Shown here piece after piece: positions 11,155 to 22,389 of a stretch of 64,000 nucleotides of DNA (the stretch's first letter is position 1; the number at the start of each line of letters is the position of its first letter). The translations under genes were made by a program, and so were the position numbers. Source of the stretch: Corylus avellana (Eukaryota > Streptophyta > Magnoliopsida > Fagales > Betulaceae); contig NC_081545.1 in assembly GCF_901000735.1 (NCBI RefSeq), positions 15,770,963-15,834,962 on the forward strand, written 5' to 3'. The notes under the pieces were generated by a model that was not told where the DNA came from, did not search any database, and was given only the letters and a program-made list of their open reading frames with translations.

Positions 11155-11720
11155 AATACCGTAAATTTTAATTAGGATTAAGTGAATTTTGGTTAGACTA
11201 ATGAGAATGTTAGTATAGTACCCCAAGTAATTACTAGGTAGTGTTTGACATAAGTGGAAGGGTTAAAAGGTTTACCAAATTCATAGAGGTTATGCAGTAT
11301 TGATGTTGCCTTTTGGCTGTTGACCGAACGTTCGAAGCTTGTACAACGAACATTTCGATATAAACCCTAGTGAAGAACATTTGATCATGGACCACCGAAC
11401 GTTCTCCTGTAACCTCATTCATGAATGTTCGATTGTGGACTATGAAACGTTCTCTTGCAACCCTAGAACCGTTAGGTCACTGAACATTCGACTGTACGCA
11501 GTTCAGAAAAAGCGGCTCATTCTTAACCTCAATTTTTTACCCCTATAAATACCCCAGCCCCTTTGTTCATGAATCCATTGTAACACTTAAATGAAATCAA
11601 CTAACTGGTAATTGACTTCATGGTTTGCCTTCGAGTCTAATTCCTCTCGGAACAAGATTTGAGGATTCCATCCTCTCCAGAGAGATTACATCGGAAGACT
11701 TTGACCAAGGGTTATAGATA
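11155..11720 (+). repeat. LTR-like remnant with repeated CGAACGTTCG-type palindromes
   Basis: Contains ACCGAACGTTCG, ACGAACATTTCG, ACCGAACGTTCTC and TGAATGTTCG within about 150 bp. A TATA motif CCTATAAATACCCC follows at about 11542-11556. This is the layout of a Ty3-type LTR promoter. The same layout recurs at 17040-17310 and at 22270-24540. Confidence 0.6.
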
Positions 11721-13288
11721 GTAATAATTTGAAACCACAATCATAATAACCAAAGTGAAACTTAAAGCATTACCAATCCAGTTCTACTCCTTTTGTTCTT
11801 TTCTCCTACTGTCTCACCACCAATCCAGTTTGTCCAGTGGTGGGACCGTAGTCAAACGCCCTATACGGCCCTTCCATTCTGGTTAGCTTCGCGCCAGATT
11901 TCATTATCCACCTATTGCTGCACGGCTCAATCTCTCCGAGGAAATCCCACAAAAAGAGATCGCTAAGTCGAGAGTTCTCAGTATTCTTAATATTATGTTC
12001 ATTTGTTACTCCTTGTGAGTGTGTTTAAGTTTTCGTCATATGTTTAATGACCAAAAGAGATGAGGCATTGCAAGGTGACGTCGCTAGCTCTAATAAGAAG
12101 AATCCAGAGGACATGCAGTCTGGTTTTATTGATAAATCCATGGTATCTGTTTTCAGCTCTTCGAGGGAGGTAACGTCAAGTTTAAGCAATTTAGTTATGA
12201 ATCTTGTAACCAGATTTTGATGGTTCACATAATCTAATATTGTTTTCCATGGGCAGGTTATTGATAGTAATACTCCTTCAAGTTCTGTGCTACTTGAAGA
12301 TCGTTTAGATCTAAACCATTGGCTTCCATCTGATATATGCAGTATCTATAGAAAGAGATGAATTTTGAAAGTGTATCCTTGGCAGGTAACTGTAATCTTT
12401 TGATGAAGCCATGGCTCTGATTGCTATTAAATGAAATGATTTTGCAATTGATATGAAATTATTTGTGGTTTTAAATGGTTGCTGCAAGTGGTCAACTTGG
12501 ACATAACATATGATTAGTTTTTTCTTCTGGCTTGAGCTAATATATGTCTCTTATTGTTGCATCTCTTTTTGTGCTTTTCAATTGATTTTACTATTTATGA
12601 CATGTGCTTTAGTATCATGTTGTAAGTTTAAAGCTATGTAGCAAGGGTACTTCTATATGGGAGCTCATCTTATGTGTATCAAATATAGACACTTCTTCGA
12701 CACTCCTCAGTACATATGATATTTAACAATTTAAAATTTAAAATTTGGATGAGTATTGATACTTTTTGGATACTTTTGACACTTATTAGATTCACCTTTA
12801 ATGTTATGATACATTAATTACCACTCTTATATTAAAATAGGTGTTGCAATTGTATGTAAAAACATAGGAAGGATTTATGACCTAGGTTCACACTAGTGTT
12901 TGACTTACAAATGCTTGCGTGGTTAAACTTTTATAAGTTGCACCTATAGATCTGCTCCTTTTGTCCCGGTTTACATACTGTGCTTTCCTTTTTGAAATGT
13001 ACCAAAAAAATGCCCACTTTCTATAAGTGGAAATTCTTACTTTTTCAATTTGTATTTTACCACTAAGTGAGGTCAGGTTATGACTCAAACCATCTTGAGG
13101 GATCGCCTATGAATTTCCCGTTTACGGGCCTGTATAGGCCCATTCTAATTGGTGCTTCAACGGGTAAAATACTATTATGGTTACACTTAGGTAGATATTT
13201 CAACCTTTGGTTGCACCCCTTACCCTTTATACTTAAAAAACAAAGTCATACTATTTCAAACTAGCACATATAAATTGAGACAGAGATT

Positions 13289-13466
13289 ATGGGTATGTTT
13301 GTTAATGTGTTTTGGGGGTATTTTTTGTTTTTGGTTTGAAAAGTGTTATGATGTGACATAAAAGTGAAAAAAAGTTTTTATGTTTTGATGAGCATTTTGT
13401 GTTTTTGGTTGTTTGGTAATGTCTTTGACTTGAAAATAGAAACCAAAGTTGTTAGCAAACATGGTC
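13289..13466. mobile_element. Possible MITE adjacent to the LINE tail
   Basis: The left edge GGGTATGTTTGTTAA and the inverted right edge GACCATGTTTGCTAA pair imperfectly, in a style like Tourist/PIF elements. No clean target duplication is visible. Confidence 0.4.
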
Positions 13467-13468
13467 AT

Positions 13469-13905
13469 GCATTTTTTTTTTTTTTGATAAATAATCACAA
13501 ATATCATTAAAAGTGTTAGGCACCCTAAGTGCACAAGAAGTATACAAAAGGAGAAAGAAGAAGCAAAAAGAAGGAAAACCCAGTCGAAGAAACCCACAAA
13601 AGCCCATAAGGAGAAAACTACAACAAAACTACAGGAACACCCCCATAAACTGCACACTGTAAAACACTATTCTTCCCCTCAATCAACCCTCTCACAAACT
13701 AGGAGCGCAACCTAGGCTACAACATAACACTGAATGAACCCTCTTGCCTTTACCACGGCTTGATCAATCACCTCTTGCATCAAAGTTCATGGAGCATTCC
13801 AAATTTTCTTAGCTCCCTATTACCTTTCGTTCCACGTCTAGAAGGAGTAACCAAGGCCTCAAGATGGTGTTCCTCTCCAAGAACATGACCTATGTATTTC
13901 ATATT
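13469..13905 (-). mobile_element. 3' end of a LINE, inserted in a POLQ-pseudogene intron
   Basis: On the minus strand it ends with TAATGATATTTGTGATT, TTATC and a poly(A) tract (poly(T) at 13469-13483). This matches the typical tail of plant L1 elements (G-rich GGGTGCCTAAC then a short 3' end). Only about 430 bp of 3' sequence is present and no domain is encoded. Confidence 0.65.
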
Positions 13906-15530
13906 TGCAGCATCCCTGGTTTATATAGCCTTTTCTTTTCAGTATTGACTGTACTGTTGCATATGTATCATATGGGATTAAAATTAGGTACCTGTATCCC
14001 TGCTTCCTAGGTTTAAAGTATAACCTACATACTTTTCCATTTTTCAGGTTGAGTGCCTTCAGATGGATGGTATTTTACAGAGAAGAAATCTAGTATATTG
14101 TGCATCTACAAGGTATTTTCCCTTGTATTTGGAATTCATCTTAAATTTTGTGACATACAATCCTCTCTTAGTCCTTGTGGTTACCTTTTTTTTTTTCTTT
14201 TTTCTTTTTAAATTCTTTTTCTTATTCTTGTAGTTCTTCAAACCTATGTGAATAAATCAATATAGATGCAACTCCTTGTATGGTCCACGTAATTAGATAT
14301 TGAGAAATCACAGCTAGCTAAGAAAGTTTTTATGTAGAAATCATTGGTGATTCTCTCTTTGCTATGTTCTTGATTAGGCCAATGAGCAATTTAAAGCTTC
14401 TAGTCATTATTTTTATTTCGTTAACATATACCTGATTATTTCTTAATGAATTTGAGTGTGTTTATGTCAATTTTGTTTATGTTATAATTACAACTTTGTT
14501 TTTGATTCAAATATACTTTTCACTTTCGATTGCTAGTTTTTTTTAAAAAAATTTTTTTTAACCTTGTATCATTGGCAGTTTTAATCCATATCTACCAGAA
14601 ATTTATGTTTTATTACAAGCTTTTGTTTTTCTTTTTGTGTATTTGTTTTTATTTTAGATTTTTATATTTGGTATACTGAGGATGTATGTGTTGTTTAAAA
14701 TTGCTTCCTCTGCCACAGTGCTGGTAAAAGTCTCGTTGCTGAAATTTTAATGTTGCGGCGAGTCATATCAACCAGAAAAATAGCACTACTTGTGCTTCCT
14801 TATGTATCAATCTATATAGAAAAGGTGCTTCACCATTTTTTTTTTTAATTGAAATTGAATCAAGCAGATATTAATTACAGTTTCCTTAATTTATATGCAT
14901 TTCTTGTCTCTATCCAAATGGGTGCAGGCAGAACAACTGAAGGTTCTTCTTGAACCACTTGGAAGACGTGTTTTTAGTTATTATGGTAATCAAGGTGGTA
15001 GAACACTTTCTAAGGATGCTTCTGTCGTTGTTTGCACAATAGAGAAGGCAAACTCTTTAATAAACAGATTACTTGAAGAGGGTCGCCTCTCTGAAATTGG
15101 AATTATTGTGACAGATGAACTACACATGGTATTTTAGTCAGAGCTTGTGGTGAGGTTTTAAAATAACAATTTTTTTTTTAAATTTTTTTTTAAAGATCTG
15201 TTGGATGTTTTACTTTATTATTATTATTTTTTTATTTGTACTTTATTTTATCTTCCAAAGCCCTTTTTCCGTTTAGTTTTTTTGTTTTAGGCTTTAGGGT
15301 TTTGCTCTTTGTTGAGTTACATGGTACGTTCTCATGCTTATATTCATTAACAAGTTGGTGATCCCAGAAGGGGTTATCTTTTGGAACTTATCTTGACAAA
15401 GCTTCGCTATGCAGCTGGTGAAGGCAATTCAGAGTCAAGCAGTGGTAAGGCTGACCCTGCTCATGGTCTACAAATTGTTGGAATGGGTGCTACCGTGCCA
15501 AATGTGGCAGCAGTTGCTAATTGGCTTCAA

Positions 15531-16390
15531 GTAAGTGGAACTATAAACCATTACTCATTATTGTCGTTCACTTTAATGTAAAGATCTGCTAGTGGGCAAT
15601 GAGCTCTCCCCTCCCACGTTTCTTCTTCTTTGTTCAAGAAAATTCTCTTTCCACTGTAGCTGCCTTCTTGGTCCTTGAGCTATTCGTTGGTGTCGGAGCA
15701 TTGTTCAATGGTGGTTGGGCTGAAGCTCTTCGAAGCATTGTCCTGTTACAGATCATATCTAGACGAGAAGTGATGAAGCCATTCATCTCCAAAGGTCGAC
15801 TTCAACATCCACTATCCCCCCCCCGCTCTGTCGTTCACCTCCCCAAGACCCTCTCCAACCTCAAATCCGATTCACGACCCGGGCCCCATCTCATACCCAC
15901 CATTGATCTCTCCAAGATGGACTCTGATGAAGGGGGCTTTTCCAAATTTTCAACCAGCATCCATGGGGAGATCTGGATCATACGATTGCCTCCATCAAGT
16001 GGTTTCATGAGCAATCGATGATGGCTAGAAACTGGAAAGGCCATGGCTAGAGCTTAAGAAAAAAACCCGTTGCTTCTGGCGTTGGTTGAGCCCTTTGTGC
16101 CGATCTTCTTGTTGTTTCCTCACTTCCTTTGGCGTAGATCTACCACTTCCTTTTGTGTCGAGGATCCTTGGTCATTGGCGATCCATGGTTGTTTGCTAAG
16201 ATTCCATTTGTCGCCTCTTCGACAAACCTCGCATCAATTCACCTCTGTAAACCCCTCAATGAACTCCATTGTAAGGTTGGTCAAACGTAAACCCGTCGAC
16301 GAGAGGAGGTTATCGGTGTATGCGGGGATGTTGAAGAGAGTGCATCTGTGGGCAGAGAGTGTAGAGGCCAAGGTGGTGCGGGTGGAGGTG
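15531..16390. other. Unassigned stretch with two longish open frames
   Basis: It follows the last POLQ-like exon. From about 15600 it is less AT-rich than its surroundings. Open frames at 15599-16021 (140 codons) and 16070-16393 (107 codons) show no motif I recognise, and no plausible upstream promoter or splice pattern. It may be a captured gene fragment or transposon interior. I give it no function. Confidence 0.35.
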
Positions 16391-16937
16391 TAACACCCTA
16401 TCTAAGGAAAAAAAGAAAGAAAGTAATAAGAACAATAAATAAATTAGTGAAACTAATTAAAAATAGAAGAAAAAGTACATAATAAGACAAATAAATAAAT
16501 CAGTAGAAGAAAAAATGTGATGAGCTTAAACTCGTTTAGTTGGAAGAGAGGCGGTGGTTAGTTCTTGAAGGGGGAAAACTCACATGTTTGTTTTGTAAAG
16601 AAGCGGGATGAGACTTGTTTTAAATTCATTATGCTCTTTTTTCCTCCACAAGATGAAACTCCCCCTCTGTTTTCTTTTTGCCTCACTTGAAACAGGTCCT
16701 TTGTTCTCTTTGCTTCAAGCGCTATAAACACAGAGAAAGCAACAAACGCAGCCGAAAGAAGGAGAGCCTGTCCAGCTAACATGCTTGAACCCAATCCTCT
16801 TTCGATTTCCTTTCGTTCACGACAAGAGAAAGAGAGATTGAGAAAGATAGAGAGTGAATCTGTAGTAGTTAGAGACAAGTTATCAAAATATAATGCGGAT
16901 CACTTTTAATTGTTTTGAATGAAATTAAAAGCCTACT
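16391..16937. repeat. Possible LTR or transposon remnant
   Basis: Starts with TGTAACACCCTA, a common start of plant Ty3 LTRs, and runs to just before the TGTAGTGACCC start at 16938. A minus-strand ORF of 106 codons has one hydrophobic stretch but no recognised family. No duplication at the edges was found. Confidence 0.35.
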
Positions 16938-17480
16938 GTAGTGACCCAAATAATGCATTAGGCGTAAAATAGCTTAATTAAATGTTAATTGAGCTTTTGG
17001 TCACTAGGGACACCTAGATTGGCATTTTGTTTTTTGAAATTTTTGGATCTCAGAGCTACAGTAGACGAACGCTCATGTGGGGCGCCACACACGAGCGCTT
17101 GCCTAGCAACTGTACACAAATGCTCGTGTGAGGACCAGGTCGAGTGCTCATTGACCTTTTGTTGACCGCTAGTTTTTATCCGCGCGTGTCACCTACCACC
17201 TGACCCCTCTGAGCAACAGTACACGAGCGCTTGCTCCCTGTAGTACCACGAGTGCTTGCCCCTTTCCTATTATTCACCATTTTGCCCTCAAACTTACCCC
17301 CTATAAATACCACTTTGGTGCCATTCAATTTTCTCCACCCCATAAGCTTAAGGAAACTCTGTCGTTTTGATTTTGTGAGTGTTTGGTGGAGTTTACTTGG
17401 AGGACTTGCTTGATTGAGGTAATCCTTACCATCTTCTTTAAGTTTCGTTCTAATAGCTTAGTTGTTGTAAGCTTTATTGT
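16938..17480 (+). repeat. Ty3-type LTR remnant with repeated ACGAGCGCTTGCC words
   Basis: Begins TGTAGTGACCCAAAT. It carries at least five variants of CACGAGCGCTTG between 17060 and 17260, then CCTATAAATACCAC (TATA) near 17300 and a transcribed-leader-like segment. Layout matches the LTR-like unit at 11155-11720, although the palindrome core differs. Confidence 0.55.
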
Positions 17481-17569
17481 TGGTTAGCGTTTTCTCTTGC
17501 TTAGATTTAATTTTACTGTTAGAATTATTGCTATGCTTAGAATAATGTTAGAAATCTTTTTGATAGCAT

Positions 17570-19075
17570 AAGAGACCATTAGAAAGCTCAGGAAATAAGT
17601 GGGTCAAATGAGGTTTCCACCTGAACTTCATTGGACAAACGCTCATCCCTAGGTCGAGCGCTCGCCCAAGGACGTTCAGGACATGGCCTTTTTGGCCAAG
17701 CACCCAATGTAATGCCCTCAAAATTAATTAACTAGTAATTAACTCCACTGTTCGTCTCACAGCCTTATTTCACTCCAAACAAGACTCAAGGACCTCTACT
17801 CCTCAAAAAGACAGAGGGTACTAAACAGCGGAAACAATAAGAATCTAGAAACATTAATCATTACAACCAAAGCATCTACCAAGGAACATCAAAGTAGCGA
17901 AAATCACACTATACACATCATCGTTACAAAGGATCTATACTATACCTTAATATGCATGCATGCATAAAAGCTCTAAGTCTACAACATAACTCAAAAGTAC
18001 TAGTTACCATGAGAACCCACCTAAGCTTGCAATAAGTCCTCAAGCATCTCCCAGGTCGAATCCTCCACAATAACCTGATGCTTTGCGATAGCCATCTTCT
18101 GTTAAGCTATGTCTAACAGCACAATTGTTCATATGGAAAAAAAAAATAATAATACAAGGGTAAGTTCGACGACTTAAGGAGTATAAATGCACATGATGTA
18201 TCCATCATTAGTTTGTGGATTCAATTATTTATAAAGCATATGCAACATTATGACAGCTTATCATGGATGTCATATATATATATATAATATATGCATATAA
18301 TCATAAGCAACAATAATAGTTCAACCGTATGGTCTACCTGAGTTATTACCCCTTCTTAGCAAGGTTGACGCTGTCTCGAGAGACCTGTAGTACAACATCG
18401 GTGCCCCGAATATTGCACGGCTACCATACATAACACTAGCGGCACGACCGAGTCCGACCTCGGGTGGCCCACACTACTAATGATGCCCGTCCTATAGTGA
18501 CCATCCATTGGGAATGGCTGCATCTTGGTCACGAAACCATCGGATCCAAAGCCCCCCCACACACATACATGACCATAAAGTTAACCTGTATAGTAAGCTC
18601 ATGTCCGTTATACCGCACGTACCGGTGTACCATGTCATACGATATAATTAATCTTATCAGTTTTTTACATGCATAGTTTTACAAATCTCATCATTATTTT
18701 ATTAATCAACACACGTTTTCACAAAAGAAGTCCACAGTAGTCCCAAAATGTAACAACAAGCATCCATGTGAGTTTACACTCACCTGAGTCATAAGGCTCA
18801 TCTATAAAATTCCCTTGACGCTCCATAACCTCGAATACTGAGAAAAGACTTATCATTAGTTCTAAATCCAATTAAAACGAACCTATGACATGAAAACAGA
18901 GGCTATCAGACAATTGGGCAAAGTGGCATTCCCTGGAACACTTTTGACCGTACGTCCAGGCTCATGGCCATACGTTCGCTGTAATACTTCGGACCGTACG
19001 TTCGGGCTCAAGGCCGTATGTCCGCTCAGAGAGTTTCAGGTAGAACCTCATTTGGTTCAACCGGTACGTCCAATT
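17570..19075 (-). mobile_element. Ty3-type internal remnant, minus strand
   Basis: The segment 17711-17820 is the reverse complement of about 22135-22200 (shared AATAAGGCTGTGAG, AGTTAATT). The segment 18310-18680 is the reverse complement of about 20990-21330 (shared GGTAATA, TAGACCATA, AACGCCAACCTTG-like words). So remnants of one family lie in opposite orientation on the two sides of the LARD LTR. No gag or pol frame survives. Confidence 0.55.
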
Positions 19076-19179
19076 TAATTTTTTTATAAAAAATAAAAAA
19101 TAAATAAATTAGGGGCAATATGGAAATTTTTGGATGAAATTGGTCAAATTGAAAAAAAAAAAAAAAAAAATTGCAAGTT

Positions 19180-19275
19180 TGGGGGGGTGCATTGCAAAAA
19201 TTGAAACATTGGTGGTCGAATTGAAAATAACCCCAAACTTTAGGGGGGTAAAGTGTATTTTTCCCTAAAACTAAT
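19180..19275. repeat. Single arm of the 9418-9886 fold-back MITE family
   Basis: Shares GGGGGGGT...TTGCAAAAATTGAAACATT, CGAATTGAAAA and TTTAGGGGGGTAAAGTG with the right arm at 9790-9866. It interrupts the internal region next to the LARD LTR. Confidence 0.7.
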
Positions 19276-19308
19276 TTAGAAATAAATTGGTTTAAAAAAT
19301 CTAACAAT

Positions 19309-19326
19309 TCTCTGGCAACGACACCA
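19309..19326 (-). promoter_or_regulatory. tRNA-Asp-type primer-binding site beside the LARD LTR
   Basis: The minus strand reads TGGTGTCGTTGCCAGAGA, three changes from TGGCGCCGTTGCCGGGGA. The latter is the complement of the tRNA-Asp 3' end that is usual for several plant Ty3 lineages. Confidence 0.7.
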
Positions 19327-19332
19327 AAAACT

Positions 19333-20623
19333 TCTTGTGAAAATTTTAATACTCACAAGTGCACGAATCATTTGTAGAAAAAGGGTTTAGAAGTACGAGG
19401 TCGATCTCACAAGGAATTGTGTTCTTGAAAGCAAATTTAAATCTAAATCAATTAAACCCTAAACTAGTTCCAAAATTTGAGAGATTGTTGTGTGAATGAA
19501 AAATCAAAAGCTTGAATGAATTAAAGTAAAAGTAATCTATTGACGAAGCACTAGGGTTTCAGAATCCACACTTACAAATTCATAGCAACATAGTTTCATT
19601 ATCTATAATATTTCCCAAAGTTCTCACAAATAAATATTACGCATGTTTTACTTTTTCTTCAAAGAATTAATCAAAACATCTATTGTATCCATTCATTACC
19701 CAAGTCACAAAAGAAATCCAATATCAATTAAATCATCAATAGTATTCGTAAATCACAAGAAGATATCCAATATTCATCAAAACATCAATTGTATTCAGAA
19801 AATAAATCATAAGGGAAATCCAAATTTTAACAAAGTAAACCAAGCAATCAATTGTATTGAATTATCTCAAATCATCAAATGTATCCTTGAATCACAAAAG
19901 ATATCCAAGAATTATTTAACACAATTGATTGATGTAAAACAGTAGAAAAATCAAATCATTAAATTGAAAAATACTTCATACATGAAACAACGTTGCTAAT
20001 TATAAGTGAGGCTTCATCCTCAACTTTAATTGAGGGTTTAGCTTTTCATGGTATTGAAAGACAAAACAAGATTAATGGAATTCATGACAAAAATTGAGTA
20101 TTTACAAATATAAAATAACAAACTTGAGATCCAAAAGTTAGGAAATCCTAAAACTCTCTTCTTTCTCCTCTGGAATTTCGTAATTCGTAGCCTCCCTAAA
20201 CTAATCTAAAGAATTCTCTATTTATAGGCCTAAAACTAGGGTTTACTAGTGGAATTAAAATTGAAAATGACTCAAGTTCAGACAAGTGTGCTCGATCGCA
20301 CACTTTCTTCGCTTACAGAATCCTCATGCCAGGCAGGCATGCTTGCGTGTTGAGGCTTGACTTAGGCGTGGCTATGCTTGATCGCGCCTGTACTGGGCTT
20401 GAGCGCCGATGTGCTCGAGCGTAGAGATTTGTGCTCGATCCTACATCCGTTGGCAGCTTTTCTCCAGAGTATGTAAATTTCACATAAAACCTGCAGTTTT
20501 CCCTTAGCAACCTACAAAACACTAAAAACACATAACTAACACAGAACATCAGATTATAACACAGCTAAATGATTAAAAAATGTAAATTAAGGGGTCCAAA
20601 TATACAATATTTTACACATATTA
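19333..20623 (-). repeat. LARD-family LTR in minus orientation
   Basis: It ends at 20623 with GGGGTCCAAATATACAATAT, the reverse complement of the LTR start seen at 45239. Its inner edge is next to the primer-binding site. It contains degenerate minirepeats of the type GATATCTTTTGTGATT...GGATACA. A short stretch of internal sequence (TTTCTAAATTAGTTTTA on the minus strand) follows and is then cut by the MITE arm. Essentially a solo LTR with a stub. Confidence 0.85.
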
Positions 20624-22189
20624 GCGAATACTCGTTTTCGTGGCTGAACGTTTGAACCTCTTTGACCGAACATTTGATGGTCAGGCAGAAATTCTATTTT
20701 GAACATGTTTAGGTTTGGGGCTTGTTTTAGCTCGAGTTTAGAACTATTGATATGTCTTTCTCAGATTTCGAGGATGTTAAACATTTGGAGGAATTTGTGG
20801 AGGAGCTTTATGACCAAAATGAGTTCAAACTTACATGAATACTTGTTGTTACTTTTGTCGCATAGCATAATTAATTTATGCATACTAAACATGGATCTTT
20901 ATAACTTTCATGAAATACATTTTGGATTACTGTGAACTCTATTTTCTGAAAATGTATGTTTGATTAAGGAAGATAACGATAATGGTGAGATTTGTAAGAG
21001 TATACATATAAAAGATTGACAAGAATAATTGAATCGTATGACATGATATACTGGTATGTGTGGGATAACGACCATACTATACAAGTTAACCCTATGGTCA
21101 AAATGTGTGTGTGTTTATATGAGCCTTGAATCCAATGGTTGTTTATGACCGACGCAGCCATGCTTGATTGGCAGGTCACTACTGGATGTCAAACTCGGTC
21201 GAGCTATTAGTGTTAAGGACGATAGTGTGCAATATTTTGGAAACCTGTATTGTATTACAAGTCCCTCGGGACAACGCCAACCTTGGTAAGAATGGGTAAT
21301 ATATCGGATAGACCATATAGAATTAAACTATGACATGATTCTCATATTACATCAGTGGTGTGTGTTAAACACCATCATTCCACTAAACACTATTCATCTC
21401 ATTTTTCCAAAAAAATCAACATCAAACATTCTCACTTTTTATATCACATTATTTACTTTTTACTATTATTCAAATAAAAAAAATCACTACAAAATAAAAA
21501 ATTTTCACTTTTGTATACCAATCATTATTATTATTATTATTTATATTTAAAATAAATGAACAATGCCGTGTTGCCATGTTGTTTAACAAACAAGGCCATC
21601 ATGTACTTATCTATATTGTATCCATGATCATATGATAATTGTGACCGCCATAATGCTGCATATGATTTATAAACAACTGAGTTCACAATTTAATGAGTTA
21701 CTAAGTCATCAGACTTACTCTTGTATTCTTTTCCCTATATGTATACCTGTGTTGATATAGATAGTTTAGCTAAAGATGGATCCCGGGAGGCATCTAATCA
21801 TTATGAAGAACTTGATCCGAATCACTTTTTAGGACCTAAATCCAGTGTGGCTCAAGTCCATGTGGGACGCTAATGGAGCTACTCGTCAGGATATGATCGA
21901 GATTATCTATATGTTTTATCTTGTTAAGTGTAATCTTTGATGTTCTTTTAAAAACAATTAGATGTGGTCTGTAATATATTTGGATGACTGGTCTTTGACG
22001 GCAACATTTGGGAGTATATATATGTTATGATGCTTTAAGTTTTACTACGATTATTTATGATTATGGATTTAAGTTATAGCTATCTATGTTCTTTATTGAA
22101 AAGTCTTCCACTGCAGACTCCTTTCGGAAATGATGCGATCTTTGAGTTTTGTGACTCATGGAATAAGGCTGTGAGGCGAATTAGAAAGT
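20624..22189 (+). mobile_element. Ty3-type internal remnant, plus strand
   Basis: Noncoding debris. About 20990-21330 mirrors 18310-18680 in reverse complement. 21335-21560 looks like a separate AT-rich insert. The right edge runs into LTR-like sequence at about 22190. Confidence 0.5.
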
Positions 22190-22389
22190 TAGTTACCAGT
22201 TAATTGATTTCTTTGGAGTGTTAAAGTTAGGGATTCATTCAAAGGGGAAAATCCTAACTTTTTATCTTTTCCGAACATTTGACTAAACCCTAGGTTGGAA
22301 CATTCGATAGTACAGTCGACCGTTTGACTGAAACCCTAGACTTGAGCATTCAACATCGTACAATGAATGTTCGCTTGTAACCCTAGCAC

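Larger units (their letters stand above)
12049..15530 (+). pseudogene. TEB: POLQ/TEBICHI (DNA polymerase theta) helicase-domain pseudogene
   Basis: The intact protein is a superfamily-2 helicase fused to an A-family polymerase and acts in theta-mediated end joining in the nucleus. Exon-like blocks with plausible splice sites run in the right order. They are about 12049-12169, 12257-12385 (LDLNHWLPSDICSIY...YPWQ), 14048-14112 ([21 protein letters not shown]), 14719-14824 (AGKS Walker A, LVLPYVSI), 14928-15128 ([33 protein letters not shown] box) and 15355-15530 ([19 protein letters not shown]). Defects: an in-frame TGA at 12359-12361 where glycine is expected; the donor after DELHM leaves the next exon out of frame; motif III reads GAT instead of SAT. 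The rest of the helicase and the whole polymerase domain are missing. A LINE tail sits in the third intron. Confidence 0.85.

Noticed and set aside
13346..13657. 103-codon minus-strand hydrophobic ORF
   Set aside because: It lies in the LINE 3' end and its T-rich tail; hydrophobicity follows from base composition.
16558..16878. 106-codon minus-strand ORF with one hydrophobic segment
   Set aside because: No recognisable family, inside a probable LTR remnant, no promoter or splice evidence; not called a gene.
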